Origin: Candidatus Nitrosopumilus sp.
Lineage (GTDB): Archaea > Thermoproteota > Nitrososphaeria > Nitrososphaerales > Nitrosopumilaceae
Reading direction: 5' to 3'
Length of the DNA: 42,680 nt
NCBI GenBank assembly: GCA_013043295.1
Contig: JABDOO010000016.1
Coordinates: forward strand, 1-42,680
Part shown: positions 7,524 to 16,254 of the stretch, piece after piece
Numbering within the stretch: position 1 is the first letter of the stretch
Layout: each line of letters opens with the position of its first letter
Position numbers and translations under genes: made by a program
The notes under the pieces: model-generated
What the model was told of the DNA's origin: nothing
The model's input: only the letters and a program-made list of their open reading frames with translations
Databases searched by the model: none

Positions 7524-9976
7524 TTTCGCTTTTTCAAATAAATCAATATCCCTATGATTATGACTAGTGGAATTATCATCGTCCAATAGTATGAATCATT
7601 CATATCAAATTCTATATTTTCAAATGTTCTGTTTGGTAGTTCTTCCGAGTTAGATGTTACAATGAAACTTGATTCATAAAATTCAGGTTTTAAAACAGAA
7701 TCTGAAATTGCAAAAATCTTGATGCTGTTTGCACCTATACCTAGTTTATTGGAATTTTCGGAGATTACTTTGATTATAACTTGGTTGTCTTCAATGTCTA
7801 GGGTTTCTGAAACAATTTTTTCTCCCTTGCTATCTGTTAAAAAATATAATATCCTATCTGAATTGGAAGTTTCAATCCTTATTGTAATTTCTTGGCCTTT
7901 TTGAATAATTTTTTCAAATTCAACTTTTGTAATTGATGGGAATTCTGCATTTTCAAACTCAGACCATTCTCCCTTTTTAAATGGGTATGAATCATCTTCA
8001 AACGTAGTCACCTTGATGGTTCGAGATTCTGGTGAATAAGATTCTAAATAAAATGGTCCGTTACTTATCACTGCATGTTTGTTGGTATCAATCCAACTAA
8101 TTGATGATTCATATCTGTTCTTGAAATACTCTGAGTCCTCGTAAGGGAATTTTTCTAATGAGATTGGAATATGGTTTGATTCTTTAAACTCGTTTAGATA
8201 ATTTTTGATTGCTGTTGCATCATTTGGAATGATTAGTGACAACCAATTGACATTTTTACTTGTGGCCCCTGATCTTGAAAATGACGCTTTTCCCTCTGTA
8301 ACTGCTTTCTCCATCGCTGCAGTTATCTCCCAAGGGACTACGCTCCAAAGTGATGCCCATTCTGCAATTTCTCCATCATCAAAATGCCAGTAATCTACAT
8401 AAACTTCAATTGTATCATCATCAAGAATGTTTATCCCTTTAATTGATTGAATGCTTTGTGCAGCTCTTGGTGTAAATTCAGTATCAAATGTTTTGTCATT
8501 TGCATCTGTTTGAGTTCCCCATTCAATTGTGAAATATAGAGAATGAATTATGTCATTAATGTCCATTTTTTGACCATTATGCCATTTACTAAATTTAAAA
8601 TCAAATGTAACTTTACTAGTTGCCTCATTACCAATATCCACATTTTCCCATTTTTGCAAACTGGGACTCCACCGAATTGCTTCTTCTGGAATGTTTAATT
8701 TCTCATTTGGTCCAGCAGTCTCAACATTCCATGAAGCCCTTACAGGAAAGGTTTCGCCTGTAAATGGATGCTTGAATGTAGCAGGATCAGAGATTATTCC
8801 CCAAATGTGTCTACTATAACTATCTGTTAAACCCATGATTGGATTCCAAGCCCCTTGATAGATTTGTTTGACCCCAATTACTAATTCCTGTTCGCTGCTT
8901 TTTGCATTAATTGGTGTGAATCTACTTGGAACCCCTGCACCAAAATCATTTACAATTCCTTCTACTTTGTCATTTACAACATATTGATCAATTTTACTGG
9001 CTAAAAAAATCCGTACTGATTCATTTACTCCTTCTGTGACTGCTTCTTGAATTAATTTTGTTCTTTGTTCAGATGTTTCAAAATCTCCCGTGTATATTTT
9101 CTGAGTAAGGCCATCTATTTTTTCATTTTTATAATTCCAATATGCAGGATCATTAAAGCCTGGCATATTTGAAAACCATGGAGAATACATTTGTCCCAGA
9201 CCTACTGAATCATACTTTACAAATGCTGAACGCGCCCAGCCCTCAGTGTATAAATTCCATTTTAAATCTGAAGGATTAGAACCATACACTACTACGAATG
9301 CCTTATTCAAATCACCAAAATCTTTCTTTACAATAAATCCTATTTTTTCTAATTCTGCAGATAGTATTTCACCAATTGATTTTCTCACTGGGTCATCACT
9401 TCTAATAAAAATTGTAATCTCTATCGCTATATCATCAAAATACCACTTTCCTTCTTTTTTGATGGCTCCATTTTCATCTAGAGCTTTTGAAATAACTTGA
9501 TTTGCAAAGTTAGGATTATATTTAAAATTAAATGTCTCTAATTGCTCAACAACTGTGAGATATTCTGGATCAGTTGGACTATAGTATGAAATAATTGGTG
9601 CACCGTACCCTCCCATCAATTCATTGACAATTAATTTTCTATCAACTAAATAATTTAATGCAAACCTAATTTCTTTATATGAAAATGGATTGAACTTTTC
9701 TGATTCTGCAGGATTGATTAGAATGCTGTATGATCCTCCTGTTGAATCAAATACATGTAACCCCTCTGTGTCTTGATTATTTTCCAGTCTATCTGGTGAA
9801 ATTGTATAGTAGTATACATCAAGATTTCCGTTTCGTACTTCTTCTAAAGCCGTATTTTCATCAAGATATTGAATAAATTTTACTGAATCAAAAAATGTAT
9901 TTTTTTCTGCAAATGATTCACCAAATGCTAAAGACACTACCAAAATAGCTAGTATGATAACTAGCATCTTTTTCAT
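7520..9976 (-). CDS. Membrane-anchored family-5 solute-binding protein, apparently permuted
   Basis: An 818-residue extracellular binding protein of a peptide/nickel-type ABC importer. A signal peptide (residues 1-23) and a C-terminal helix with KKR stop-transfer (about 790-818) anchor it outside the membrane. Its order is unusual. Residues about 30-345 look like the rear part of a family-5 protein (TALEEVRNGNLDVYYY, EIRFALNYLVDRKLIVNE). Residues about 365-690 look like the front part (VIGVKQIYQGAWNP, KWHNGQKMDINDIIHSLYF, then ISNGPFYLESYSPES and TKVEF). A beta domain precedes the TM helix. No permease is adjacent; an OppF-like ATPase lies at 41287-42255. A TATA element lies 26 bp upstream. 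Confidence 0.88.
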   Translation of the reverse strand: MKKMLVIILAILVVSLAFGESFAEKNTFFDSVKFIQYLDENTALEEVRNGNLDVYYYTISPDRLENNQDTEGLHVFDSTGGSYSILINPAESEKFNPFSYKEIRFALNYLVDRKLIVNELMGGYGAPIISYYSPTDPEYLTVVEQLETFNFKYNPNFANQVISKALDENGAIKKEGKWYFDDIAIEITIFIRSDDPVRKSIGEILSAELEKIGFIVKKDFGDLNKAFVVVYGSNPSDLKWNLYTEGWARSAFVKYDSVGLGQMYSPWFSNMPGFNDPAYWNYKNEKIDGLTQKIYTGDFETSEQRTKLIQEAVTEGVNESVRIFLASKIDQYVVNDKVEGIVNDFGAGVPSRFTPINAKSSEQELVIGVKQIYQGAWNPIMGLTDSYSRHIWGIISDPATFKHPFTGETFPVRASWNVETAGPNEKLNIPEEAIRWSPSLQKWENVDIGNEATSKVTFDFKFSKWHNGQKMDINDIIHSLYFTIEWGTQTDANDKTFDTEFTPRAAQSIQSIKGINILDDDTIEVYVDYWHFDDGEIAEWASLWSVVPWEITAAMEKAVTEGKASFSRSGATSKNVNWLSLIIPNDATAIKNYLNEFKESNHIPISLEKFPYEDSEYFKNRYESSISWIDTNKHAVISNGPFYLESYSPESRTIKVTTFEDDSYPFKKGEWSEFENAEFPSITKVEFEKIIQKGQEITIRIETSNSDRILYFLTDSKGEKIVSETLDIEDNQVIIKVISENSNKLGIGANSIKIFAISDSVLKPEFYESSFIVTSNSEELPNRTFENIEFDMNDSYYWTMIIPLVIIIGILIYLKKRN

Positions 9977-9996
9977 GTTGTTACTTTCAAAACCAT

Positions 9997-10006
9997 GTAA
10001 TAAAAC
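9997..10006 (-). promoter_or_regulatory. TATA element of the solute-binding protein gene
   Basis: The minus strand reads GTTTTATTAC, centred about 26 bp before the ATG at 9976. It shares the spacer with the divergent nuclease-like gene. Confidence 0.45.
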
Positions 10007-10024
10007 CTATATCATAATAACCTG

Positions 10025-10034
10025 GTGTTATTAG
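10025..10034 (+). promoter_or_regulatory. TATA element of the nuclease-like gene
   Basis: GTGTTATTAG is centred 28 bp before the ATG at 10058. Because the in-frame GTG at 10025 lies inside it, the ATG is the preferred start. Confidence 0.4.
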
Positions 10035-10057
10035 CTGCTAAAACCTATATTTCAAAG

Positions 10058-10711
10058 ATGAATCAAAAATCTCAATTGAAAATTCATCCAAAAATGATCA
10101 CTGGAATTAAGGGAATAATTCAGGGAGGAATTTCTATTCAAGATTTTTCTGCTGTTACAAAAATGAATGAAATAGATTCTAAAATTATTTTAGATGAATT
10201 CATAAAAAATGAAATTGGAACAATAAACGATGGTGTATACTATTTTGAAGATGGTGACAAATTAAAAATTGCAGTTGCTTTACTTGAAAAAGGTTTTCCA
10301 ATAGATGAAATTGCTATTGAATTAGATTGGAGGGATTTTGAGGGATTGACTGCAGAAGTTTTATCTGAAAAAAATTTTGCTGTACTGAAAAATGTTATGT
10401 TAAAAAAACCTCGAATGGAAATCGATGTTGTTGGTATAAGACTTGGTATTGCTATCTTGATAGATTGTAAACACTGGAATAGATATAGCACCTCTGCCCT
10501 TTCAGCGGCTGTTCAAAAACAGATTGAACGTACCAAACAATATGTTGCTAAAACCCCTGGGGCCATTGCCGTGCCTGTAATAGTGACATTATATCAAGAC
10601 AAAATCAATTTTATTGAAAATGTACCTATTGTCCCTATCTTCCAATTTGGCTCATTTGTGGATGAATTTTATGGAAATATTGATCAAATGAAAACTATAG
10701 GAACAGACTAG
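10058..10711 (+). CDS. Winged-helix plus PD-(D/E)xK nuclease-like protein
   Basis: A 217-residue protein. The N-terminal 90 residues look like a winged-helix or HTH module (ISIQDFSAVTKMNEIDSKII, then a beta-hairpin DGVYYFEDGDKLK). The C-terminal part carries a restriction-endonuclease-like core: E100 in GLTAEVL, D123 in EIDVVG, and DCK (136-138) in ILIDCKHW, where Asp takes the place of the more usual Glu of the E-x-K half-motif. The rest fits the fold: QIERTKQYVA and VPVIVTLY. It could be a DNA repair or Holliday-type nuclease; no restriction partner is nearby. The last 17 nt overlap the convergent DUF2070 gene. Confidence 0.65.
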   Translation: MNQKSQLKIHPKMITGIKGIIQGGISIQDFSAVTKMNEIDSKIILDEFIKNEIGTINDGVYYFEDGDKLKIAVALLEKGFPIDEIAIELDWRDFEGLTAEVLSEKNFAVLKNVMLKKPRMEIDVVGIRLGIAILIDCKHWNRYSTSALSAAVQKQIERTKQYVAKTPGAIAVPVIVTLYQDKINFIENVPIVPIFQFGSFVDEFYGNIDQMKTIGTD

Positions 10712-12443
10712 AAACAAAAAACACTACTCCTCCTATGACGAATCCTTTTGTAATTTTCAATGAATTATCTAATGCTTTTGAATAATCTTCATAGATTCCT
10801 TGTCCCATAACTTTAACATTAGTTTCATTTTCTAAAATTTCAAATTTTGTAGATGAAATGTTGGCTTCTGCACTTTTTGCAATTTCAAAGAACCATTTTG
10901 CAAGTTTATCTGCACTTGTAATTAATCCAAGTTGATAATACCCATTTCTGTTTCTTGCTTTTACTGGGGCATAATGTGTATCTGATGTGCAAATCTCTAA
11001 TAACTGATAGTCTCTTTTTGAAAATATCTCAATGATTTTCTCTCTTACTCCATTTTCCATGTTATTGGAATCTGCCCATCCAAGAAAATATTTTTTTTCA
11101 TTAATTTTTAGACAAACTATTCCTAACCCTGCCATTCCCAAATCTTCTGTCCACACATCCATTTCGTCAGTATTGGCATAGCCTAATTCTATTGGGAAGC
11201 TATCTTTTGTAATTAGAGTATCTAAACATGATTTTGCCGCTTTAAGCATGTCTTCTCCGTCTTCTTTTGATATTTCTTCCCCCATTGCATTATGACAGTC
11301 AACAATCATTGTTCTAGAATAATTTCTATTATCTGCATATTGTACAATTTCTGTTTTCATATAACTTGGGATATCTTCCATTCCGTGAGGGGATAGTGAT
11401 AAGAACAATAACGGATTATTTCCAAAAAGTAATCCTGTAACTCTGGCTTTGTTAATTTGTACTGTTACTGGCTCTGTACATTTCATTCCTTCCTCTTTGA
11501 TTTTACTATTTTCTAAATTTTTTAGATATTTTTCAACTTCATTTCGTGATGGTAAATTTAATGCATGATCTGAAATACTATGCATTATCATGGCTGATGA
11601 CGATAAATTCTTGTAAATTAGATATGGTATATTGCTGCCTCCTACTGGATGATATGGTCCTGGGTGAATTCCTGGTAGAACCATTCTGAATTCCTTTTCG
11701 CCATCATGAGTCAAAAATTTAATTTGTGATGTGGACACTTTGGTTTCATTTGAGCGTTGTTCCATTAATTTTTCTGCGTCCTCAAAATCATTTCCTTGGG
11801 ATGCAAGATATGCTTGAATTGTTTTGTGTGTACTTTCCATTGCTGGCCTTCCTGCTCTATCAGTTAAAACTGACCAAATACTTGCAATAATCATAAAAGA
11901 TATTCCGTAACCTAATCCTATTGGTTCACTAAGTATTGAAATCCACATGTCTTGTGGAATTAATACTAGAAACATTGCTAGTGGCTGAATTAAACAAATT
12001 GTCCATGCTTTTTTGAGACTTACTCCTAACGTGGTTGTGTATATTCCAATTCTAAAACTTGCAAAAAGTAGTAGTCCAAAGACTATGAAAAATGGTTCTA
12101 AATCTTTTGATAAAACAATACTTGAAAGAATTCCCATTAATAGTGTAACAGTCCATAACATGTTGCCAAATAGAGATGAATGAAGTGATTTGGAATATTC
12201 TTTTTTCTTTGTGAAACGTGTATCTAGTAGTTGTGTCACATACAATACTCCTAAAACTAGTGGCAGTCTAAACCAATTATCTTCAAAACCTAGGTAATTT
12301 AGATAACCCAAGTATGTTGATAGAACTGTTACTGCTGCTACTACCATTGAAACTACTAGAGAGAAATAATGTGATGATGGATTTACTAAAGTAAGGGAAA
12401 ATCTGTTGTGTATATTTGAAACATCGTCTGGAGCTTTTTCCAT
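10695..12443 (-). CDS. DUF2070 family membrane protein
   Basis: A 582-residue archaeal membrane protein of unknown function, recognised as DUF2070. About seven hydrophobic helices fill residues 25-205. A long soluble domain follows with conserved-looking motifs LPGIHPGPYHPVGGSN, SISDHALNLPS, LSLSPHGMEDIPS and IVDCHNAMGEE. The His/Asp-rich motifs suggest a metal-dependent hydrolase-like active site (inference). One C-terminal helix ends the protein. Its ATG lies 7 nt after the sec61-beta stop, so the two form an operon, which suggests an envelope or secretion-linked role. The 3' end overlaps the convergent nuclease-like gene by 17 nt. Confidence 0.88.
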   Translation of the reverse strand: MEKAPDDVSNIHNRFSLTLVNPSSHYFSLVVSMVVAAVTVLSTYLGYLNYLGFEDNWFRLPLVLGVLYVTQLLDTRFTKKKEYSKSLHSSLFGNMLWTVTLLMGILSSIVLSKDLEPFFIVFGLLLFASFRIGIYTTTLGVSLKKAWTICLIQPLAMFLVLIPQDMWISILSEPIGLGYGISFMIIASIWSVLTDRAGRPAMESTHKTIQAYLASQGNDFEDAEKLMEQRSNETKVSTSQIKFLTHDGEKEFRMVLPGIHPGPYHPVGGSNIPYLIYKNLSSSAMIMHSISDHALNLPSRNEVEKYLKNLENSKIKEEGMKCTEPVTVQINKARVTGLLFGNNPLLFLSLSPHGMEDIPSYMKTEIVQYADNRNYSRTMIVDCHNAMGEEISKEDGEDMLKAAKSCLDTLITKDSFPIELGYANTDEMDVWTEDLGMAGLGIVCLKINEKKYFLGWADSNNMENGVREKIIEIFSKRDYQLLEICTSDTHYAPVKARNRNGYYQLGLITSADKLAKWFFEIAKSAEANISSTKFEILENETNVKVMGQGIYEDYSKALDNSLKITKGFVIGGVVFFVSSLFL

Positions 12444-12450
12444 AGTTTCT

Positions 12451-12615
12451 TCACGGAACGAAAAATAAATCTATAATCCACGAAACGGCAATTAAACTGA
12501 TAGGAATTGATACTACGATTTTTGGATCTATTTTGAATCCTTTTGTCTCATCTTCGAAGAATCGCATAAGGCCACCACTTGATGCTGGAAGTGGTGCTGA
12601 TTTCTTGTCTGCCAT
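12451..12615 (-). CDS. secG: Preprotein translocase Sec61-beta subunit
   Basis: A 54-residue tail-anchored subunit of the SecYE-beta channel. The family signature is clear: LPASSGGLMRFFEDETKGF then KIDPKIVVSIPISLIAV, a short cytoplasmic segment followed by one C-terminal membrane helix ending DLFFVP. The archaeal form is normally 50-60 residues. An AT-rich TATA-like stretch (12633-12643) lies about 25 bp before the ATG. It leads a two-gene unit with DUF2070. It is too short for many ORF finders. Confidence 0.93.
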   Translation of the reverse strand: MADKKSAPLPASSGGLMRFFEDETKGFKIDPKIVVSIPISLIAVSWIIDLFFVP

Positions 12616-12691
12616 CGTTACAACACGAAAGCAATTATTTTAACATAAAAACTTTATTCTAAGCGTGAATTTCAACCCTAAATAGTCTATT

Positions 12692-12902
12692 TTATACTAA
12701 ATCGATCATTTCCTGTTTGACTCTAAAATTTTGCATCATTTGCATGTATATTGCTAATTTTTTCTCATCCAAAAAAGCAATAAAGTTTGTTCTAAATATT
12801 GCCGAATTATTTTACCTTGTTCATTAGTGACTCCATGAATTATTTGGTTTTTTTGAGTAATTCTTTACAATTTTTTTCTAATACTTTAACATCATGATGC
12901 AT
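12692..12902 (-). pseudogene. Frameshifted small ORF remnant
   Basis: Three short segments in different frames join into one plausible protein of about 70 residues. The first begins MHHDVKVLEKNCKELLKK. After a shift at a run of seven A it continues IIHGVTNEQGKIIRQYLEQ. After a second shift near 12783 it ends FIAFLDEKKLAIYMQMMQNF...EMIDLV and a stop. Protein-like composition across both joins suggests a gene broken by two small indels in homopolymers, or sequencing errors there. It lies 8 nt after the mscS stop on the same strand. No family recognised. It accounts for most of the 295-nt spacer. Confidence 0.4.
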
Positions 12903-12910
12903 TGACAAAT

Positions 12911-13390
12911 TTACTTACTTTTCTTTTGCTTATGATATATTTTCACTACTTCTTCATGATACTTTTGAGTAGGAATAAACATTTTCACTCCGTCATCATC
13001 CAGAGCAGTAATTTTTGTCAAATGTAGTTCGATTATTACTCCTTTGTTTCCTTCAACCTCGATTATATCACCAATATCTATTTCAGAATTTAGATATATC
13101 CCAATCCCAGCAACCATGTTCTTTAGATTATTTTGAATCGCCCATACTACAAGTGCAAATGCAACTCCTACTGATGCGATTACTTCCGTGGCATGTTGAA
13201 AAATTCCAAAGTTTATTCCCAAGTAAGTTACTTCTGTTATGACAATTCCTAACGAAATCAATTTGAGCATTTTTTGGGTTCCTTTGAGTTTTTTGAGTTT
13301 GGTCTTTATCATCCCCCTTATGCTAAAAAATATTACAATAGAAATTACAATTGATATTAATCCATAGATGATATTATCATTAAACTCCAT
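12911..13390 (-). CDS. Small MscS-family mechanosensitive channel
   Basis: A 159-residue minimal MscS-type channel that would open on membrane tension to release solutes. There are three N-terminal helices (about 8-24, 42-62 and 66-85). The third runs into the pore-helix/beta-domain junction VWAIQNNLKNMVAGIGIYLN. The upper beta domain follows: EIDIGDIIEVEGNKGVIIEL and GVKMFIPTQKY, matching the MscS GDxIEVxxxxGxVxEI pattern. It lacks the large C-terminal vestibule of E. coli MscS. A TATA-like AAATTATATAG lies about 29 bp before the ATG. Confidence 0.85.
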   Translation of the reverse strand: MEFNDNIIYGLISIVISIVIFFSIRGMIKTKLKKLKGTQKMLKLISLGIVITEVTYLGINFGIFQHATEVIASVGVAFALVVWAIQNNLKNMVAGIGIYLNSEIDIGDIIEVEGNKGVIIELHLTKITALDDDGVKMFIPTQKYHEEVVKIYHKQKKSK

Positions 13391-13521
13391 TTGGTGTTTT
13401 TCTTATTTCATCAACTATATAATTTAAGTAAAATTTGTACGATACCAATATTGAGAAATATCAATATCTTGCTGTCTCTATTATGATTTTTAAGGCTAGT
13501 TTTTGATTAAACCTAGACACA

Positions 13522-13854
13522 TTATTGTTTTCCTTTTGTTTTTTCAATGGTCTCCAATAGAGAATTGATCGTTTTTAGAATGCCTTGCTGCTTTTCATGA
13601 TCACTTTCTTGCTCTAACTCTGCTGAAAGAATAGTGAGTTTTTTCTGCAATGTTTTCTCAATAGGAGATGCTGATTCATCTGTTGATTCAGATGTGGATA
13701 TGTCTTTTTTTTCAGGCTGACGACCACAACTTATGCATAGTGCTTGCCCTTCTTTCATAACTCTGACTCCTGAACAATATGGACATGGCTCTCCGAGCAA
13801 GGTTGCCCCATTTAGAAGCATTTCTGCAGCTTTTTTTGTAAGGTCTTCTGCCAT
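13522..13854 (-). CDS. UPF0148 / autoantigen p27-like zinc protein
   Basis: A 110-residue protein matching the archaeal UPF0148 (Sjogren's/scleroderma autoantigen 1-like) family. The N-terminal helix LTKKAAEMLLNGATLLGEPC leads into a zinc ribbon CPYCSGVRVMKEGQALCISC. A Ser/Glu-rich linker and a C-terminal coiled coil (about residues 66-108) follow. Molecular role unknown. A TATA-like TTTTTTAG lies about 25 bp before the ATG. It is divergent from aIF1. Confidence 0.85.
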   Translation of the reverse strand: MAEDLTKKAAEMLLNGATLLGEPCPYCSGVRVMKEGQALCISCGRQPEKKDISTSESTDESASPIEKTLQKKLTILSAELEQESDHEKQQGILKTINSLLETIEKTKGKQ

Positions 13855-13958
13855 GTTTTTCCTTTGATTTTCTATCTAAAAAATCCGTTTATTTTTAATT
13901 TTTAATTGATATTCAAACAAGGCTTAATAGTGTGAATAATTGAAATTATTTCGAACGA

Positions 13959-14267
13959 ATGGCAGTAATTTGTAATACTTGTGGTCTCCCAGAAGATTTG
14001 TGTGCTTGTGGTGAACTTGCCAAAGACAGTACTAAAATTATTATTCGATTAGAAACCCGACGATTTAAGAAAAAAGGCACTATGATTGAAGGTTTGGATC
14101 CCAAATTAAATAATTTAGAAACAGTCGCAAAAGAACTGAAAAACAAATATGCATGTGGGGGAACTGCAAAAGAAGGTTACATATTTTTACAAGGTGATCA
14201 TAGAGATACAATCAAAGACACTTTGATCAATTTAGGATTTGCAGAAGAAACTATAGAATTGCATTAG
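13959..14267 (+). CDS. Translation initiation factor aIF1 (SUI1)
   Basis: Helps the small ribosomal subunit select the start codon. It has a short N-terminal zinc-knuckle-like segment CNTCGLPEDLCAC, then the SUI1 fold: IIIRLETRRFKKKGTMIEGL, LETVAKELKNKYACGGTAKEG, and IFLQGDHRDTIKDTLINLGF. Length 102 is typical. The CPBP protease gene starts 5 nt downstream, so they are probably one transcript. Confidence 0.96.
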   Translation: MAVICNTCGLPEDLCACGELAKDSTKIIIRLETRRFKKKGTMIEGLDPKLNNLETVAKELKNKYACGGTAKEGYIFLQGDHRDTIKDTLINLGFAEETIELH

Positions 14268-14272
14268 AAGAA

Positions 14273-15262
14273 TTGCAAAATTCTAAAAAATTATTACAAT
14301 CTATTGGTATTCCTTATACTGCCCTACTATCTGTAATCTTTGGGTTACTGCTAGTCTCTTTCCCTATAGGGATTTTTGTAGTTTTTGAAAGTGATATTGG
14401 TGGGGATATTAATTACGAGTATCCGTTAAGCCATTTAGATATTTTTGAAGGTACATCATTTTATCGCTCTGATGTAGATGTTAGCATTGGTGATGCATTT
14501 ACTGTCTTGTGGATATTTTATTTGATACTTTTTGTAATTGCAATACTTGGTCCAAAACATGATTTCCTAAAGACAATCTCTCCAATTATTTCTGTTGGAA
14601 AATATGATACTCGTTTTAATTATATGATTGGAGTCACTAAATGGTTCTCTATCCTAATTTTAGTTTCAGGCTTGATTAATTTTGTTCAAGAGGGATTTGG
14701 AATTGTAATTACTCCTCCTCTTGCTGACAATGAACTTATTCAGTTTTTTTACGTGACCCTTGCTCCCTTGATTGAAGAATTTGGATTCCGAATTATTTTG
14801 ATTGGAATCCCGCTATTTGCACTTTACTCTCACAAATCTTCCCTCAAATATTTCCTAAAATGTTTGTGGAATCCAAATCAACTTGATATATTTGATACAA
14901 AAAAAGCAATTCTTTTAATAATTTTTGTGGGTGTAATTTTCGGTTTTTCTCATATTGCCTTTGGAGATTCATGGAGTGGAGGAAAATTTGCCCAAGCAAC
15001 AGCTAGTGGAATAATTCTTGGTTGGGTTTATCTAAGATACGGTTTTGTTGCCTCTTTACTCATTCATTGGGCTACAAATTATTTTGTTTTTGCATATGGA
15101 AATTTTATTTCTCAATTAAATTCCGTCTCATTAGAATCTGCATTTTCGCATTCACTAATGTCAACCCTAGAAATTATTTTGCTTGTTTCAGGAGGCATAT
15201 CTATAGCTGTATTACTAATCCATAGATTTTATTCTAAAAGCAAGTCTACTTTAGAGGTTTAA
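14273..15262 (+). CDS. CPBP-family intramembrane metalloprotease
   Basis: A 329-residue polytopic membrane protein with about eight hydrophobic helices. It carries the CPBP/CAAX protease signatures: EExxxR as APLIEEFGFRIIL, then FxxxH as VIFGFSHIAFG, then HWATN near the end for the second metal-binding His and Asn. The active site would lie within the membrane. Substrates are unknown; in archaea the family is variously linked to prenyl-protein processing. The TTG start is 5 nt after aIF1. The last 12 nt overlap the convergent tfb gene. Confidence 0.85.
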   Translation: MQNSKKLLQSIGIPYTALLSVIFGLLLVSFPIGIFVVFESDIGGDINYEYPLSHLDIFEGTSFYRSDVDVSIGDAFTVLWIFYLILFVIAILGPKHDFLKTISPIISVGKYDTRFNYMIGVTKWFSILILVSGLINFVQEGFGIVITPPLADNELIQFFYVTLAPLIEEFGFRIILIGIPLFALYSHKSSLKYFLKCLWNPNQLDIFDTKKAILLIIFVGVIFGFSHIAFGDSWSGGKFAQATASGIILGWVYLRYGFVASLLIHWATNYFVFAYGNFISQLNSVSLESAFSHSLMSTLEIILLVSGGISIAVLLIHRFYSKSKSTLEV

Positions 15263-16159
15263 GGCTACTTTCAAACCCTTGTATCTATTTCTGATTGTTA
15301 CTTCTGTGACTCCTGCAGCTTCTGCAACATCTCTCTGGGTTTTATTTTCGCCATTTGTAACACAAGCCACGTAAAGTGCAGCAGCTGCTAATCCCATAGG
15401 ATCTTTACCTGCTGATATTTTTTGTTCTTCTGCTGTTTGTAAAATCTTGGTCGCCTTCCTTTTTGTTTTTTCTGATAATCCTGCTTTACTTGCAATTCTT
15501 GATATACATTTTACAGGATCAACAACTGGCATTTTCAAATTTAATTCCCTTAACAACAATCGATAACATCTGGCTATGTCTTTTCGTTTGATATTACTTG
15601 CTTGACCTATGTCTTTTAGTGTTCTTGGAGTTTCAGTATCTCTACATGCTGCATAAAGTGCTGATGCAATTAGTGCAGATATAGAACGTCCTCTAACTAG
15701 TCCTTTCTCAAGTGCTTTTCTATAGATGTAAGCTGCTTTTTCAATTACTGAATCCCCTACAGCAAGTTTGTCTTTTAGTCTGTCTAATTCACTAAATGCT
15801 TGCCTAAAATTCCTATCAACCGGTTCATGAACTTGACTTCTGCTGTCCCATGTTCTTAATCTTTCAATGGTACTTTTCATTGCAGCAGTAAGAGGTTTGC
15901 CTGTTGCATCTCTATTTTGTGGATTGATTACTGTAGCTAATCCCATATCATGCATAGCTAGTGATGTTGGAACTCCTGCCCTGCTTTTATTCTCCCCTTC
16001 ATTAGAAAATGATCTCCATTCTGGACCTGATTCTTCAACTTTATCTGTAATCACAAATCCACATTTGCCACAAAAATTCTCACCTGTATTGGCATCAGTT
16101 ACTAGCGTTCCCTTTCCACATCTAGGACATTTGTCTTTTGGATTAGTTGTTTTAACCAT
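15251..16159 (-). CDS. tfb: Transcription initiation factor TFB
   Basis: Bridges TBP-bound promoters to RNA polymerase. The N-terminal zinc ribbon CPRCGKGTL...CGKCG is followed by the B-reader/linker with GPEWRSFSNEG. Two cyclin-like repeats follow (about residues 110-200 and 205-300), with ALIASALYAACRDTETPRTL in the first and AAAALYVACVTNGENKTQRD plus a C-terminal HTH in the second. I start at the ATG of MVKTTNPK (302 residues). A TATA-like CTTAAATATTATC lies about 29 bp upstream; an ATG 12 nt earlier would be too close to it. A perfect ACTTATAAGT palindrome lies further upstream at 16210-16219. Confidence 0.96.
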   Translation of the reverse strand: MVKTTNPKDKCPRCGKGTLVTDANTGENFCGKCGFVITDKVEESGPEWRSFSNEGENKSRAGVPTSLAMHDMGLATVINPQNRDATGKPLTAAMKSTIERLRTWDSRSQVHEPVDRNFRQAFSELDRLKDKLAVGDSVIEKAAYIYRKALEKGLVRGRSISALIASALYAACRDTETPRTLKDIGQASNIKRKDIARCYRLLLRELNLKMPVVDPVKCISRIASKAGLSEKTKRKATKILQTAEEQKISAGKDPMGLAAAALYVACVTNGENKTQRDVAEAAGVTEVTIRNRYKGLKVALNL

Positions 16160-16254
16160 TTTTTCTCTCAAAACCTTTTATGATAATATTTAAGAATTTC
16201 TAAATCATCACTTATAAGTATATTGGTAATTTCATACCTAAATTGATAATTTTA

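Noticed and set aside
13441..13468. Imperfect inverted repeat (GATA...TATC around a GAGA loop) upstream of mscS
   Set aside because: Three central mismatches and weak AT-only pairing; not distinguishable from chance.
16210..16219. Perfect palindrome ACTTATAAGT upstream of tfb
   Set aside because: It may be a TATA box or operator, but 10-bp AT palindromes are common here and its distance from tfb (about 55 bp) does not fit a leaderless start.
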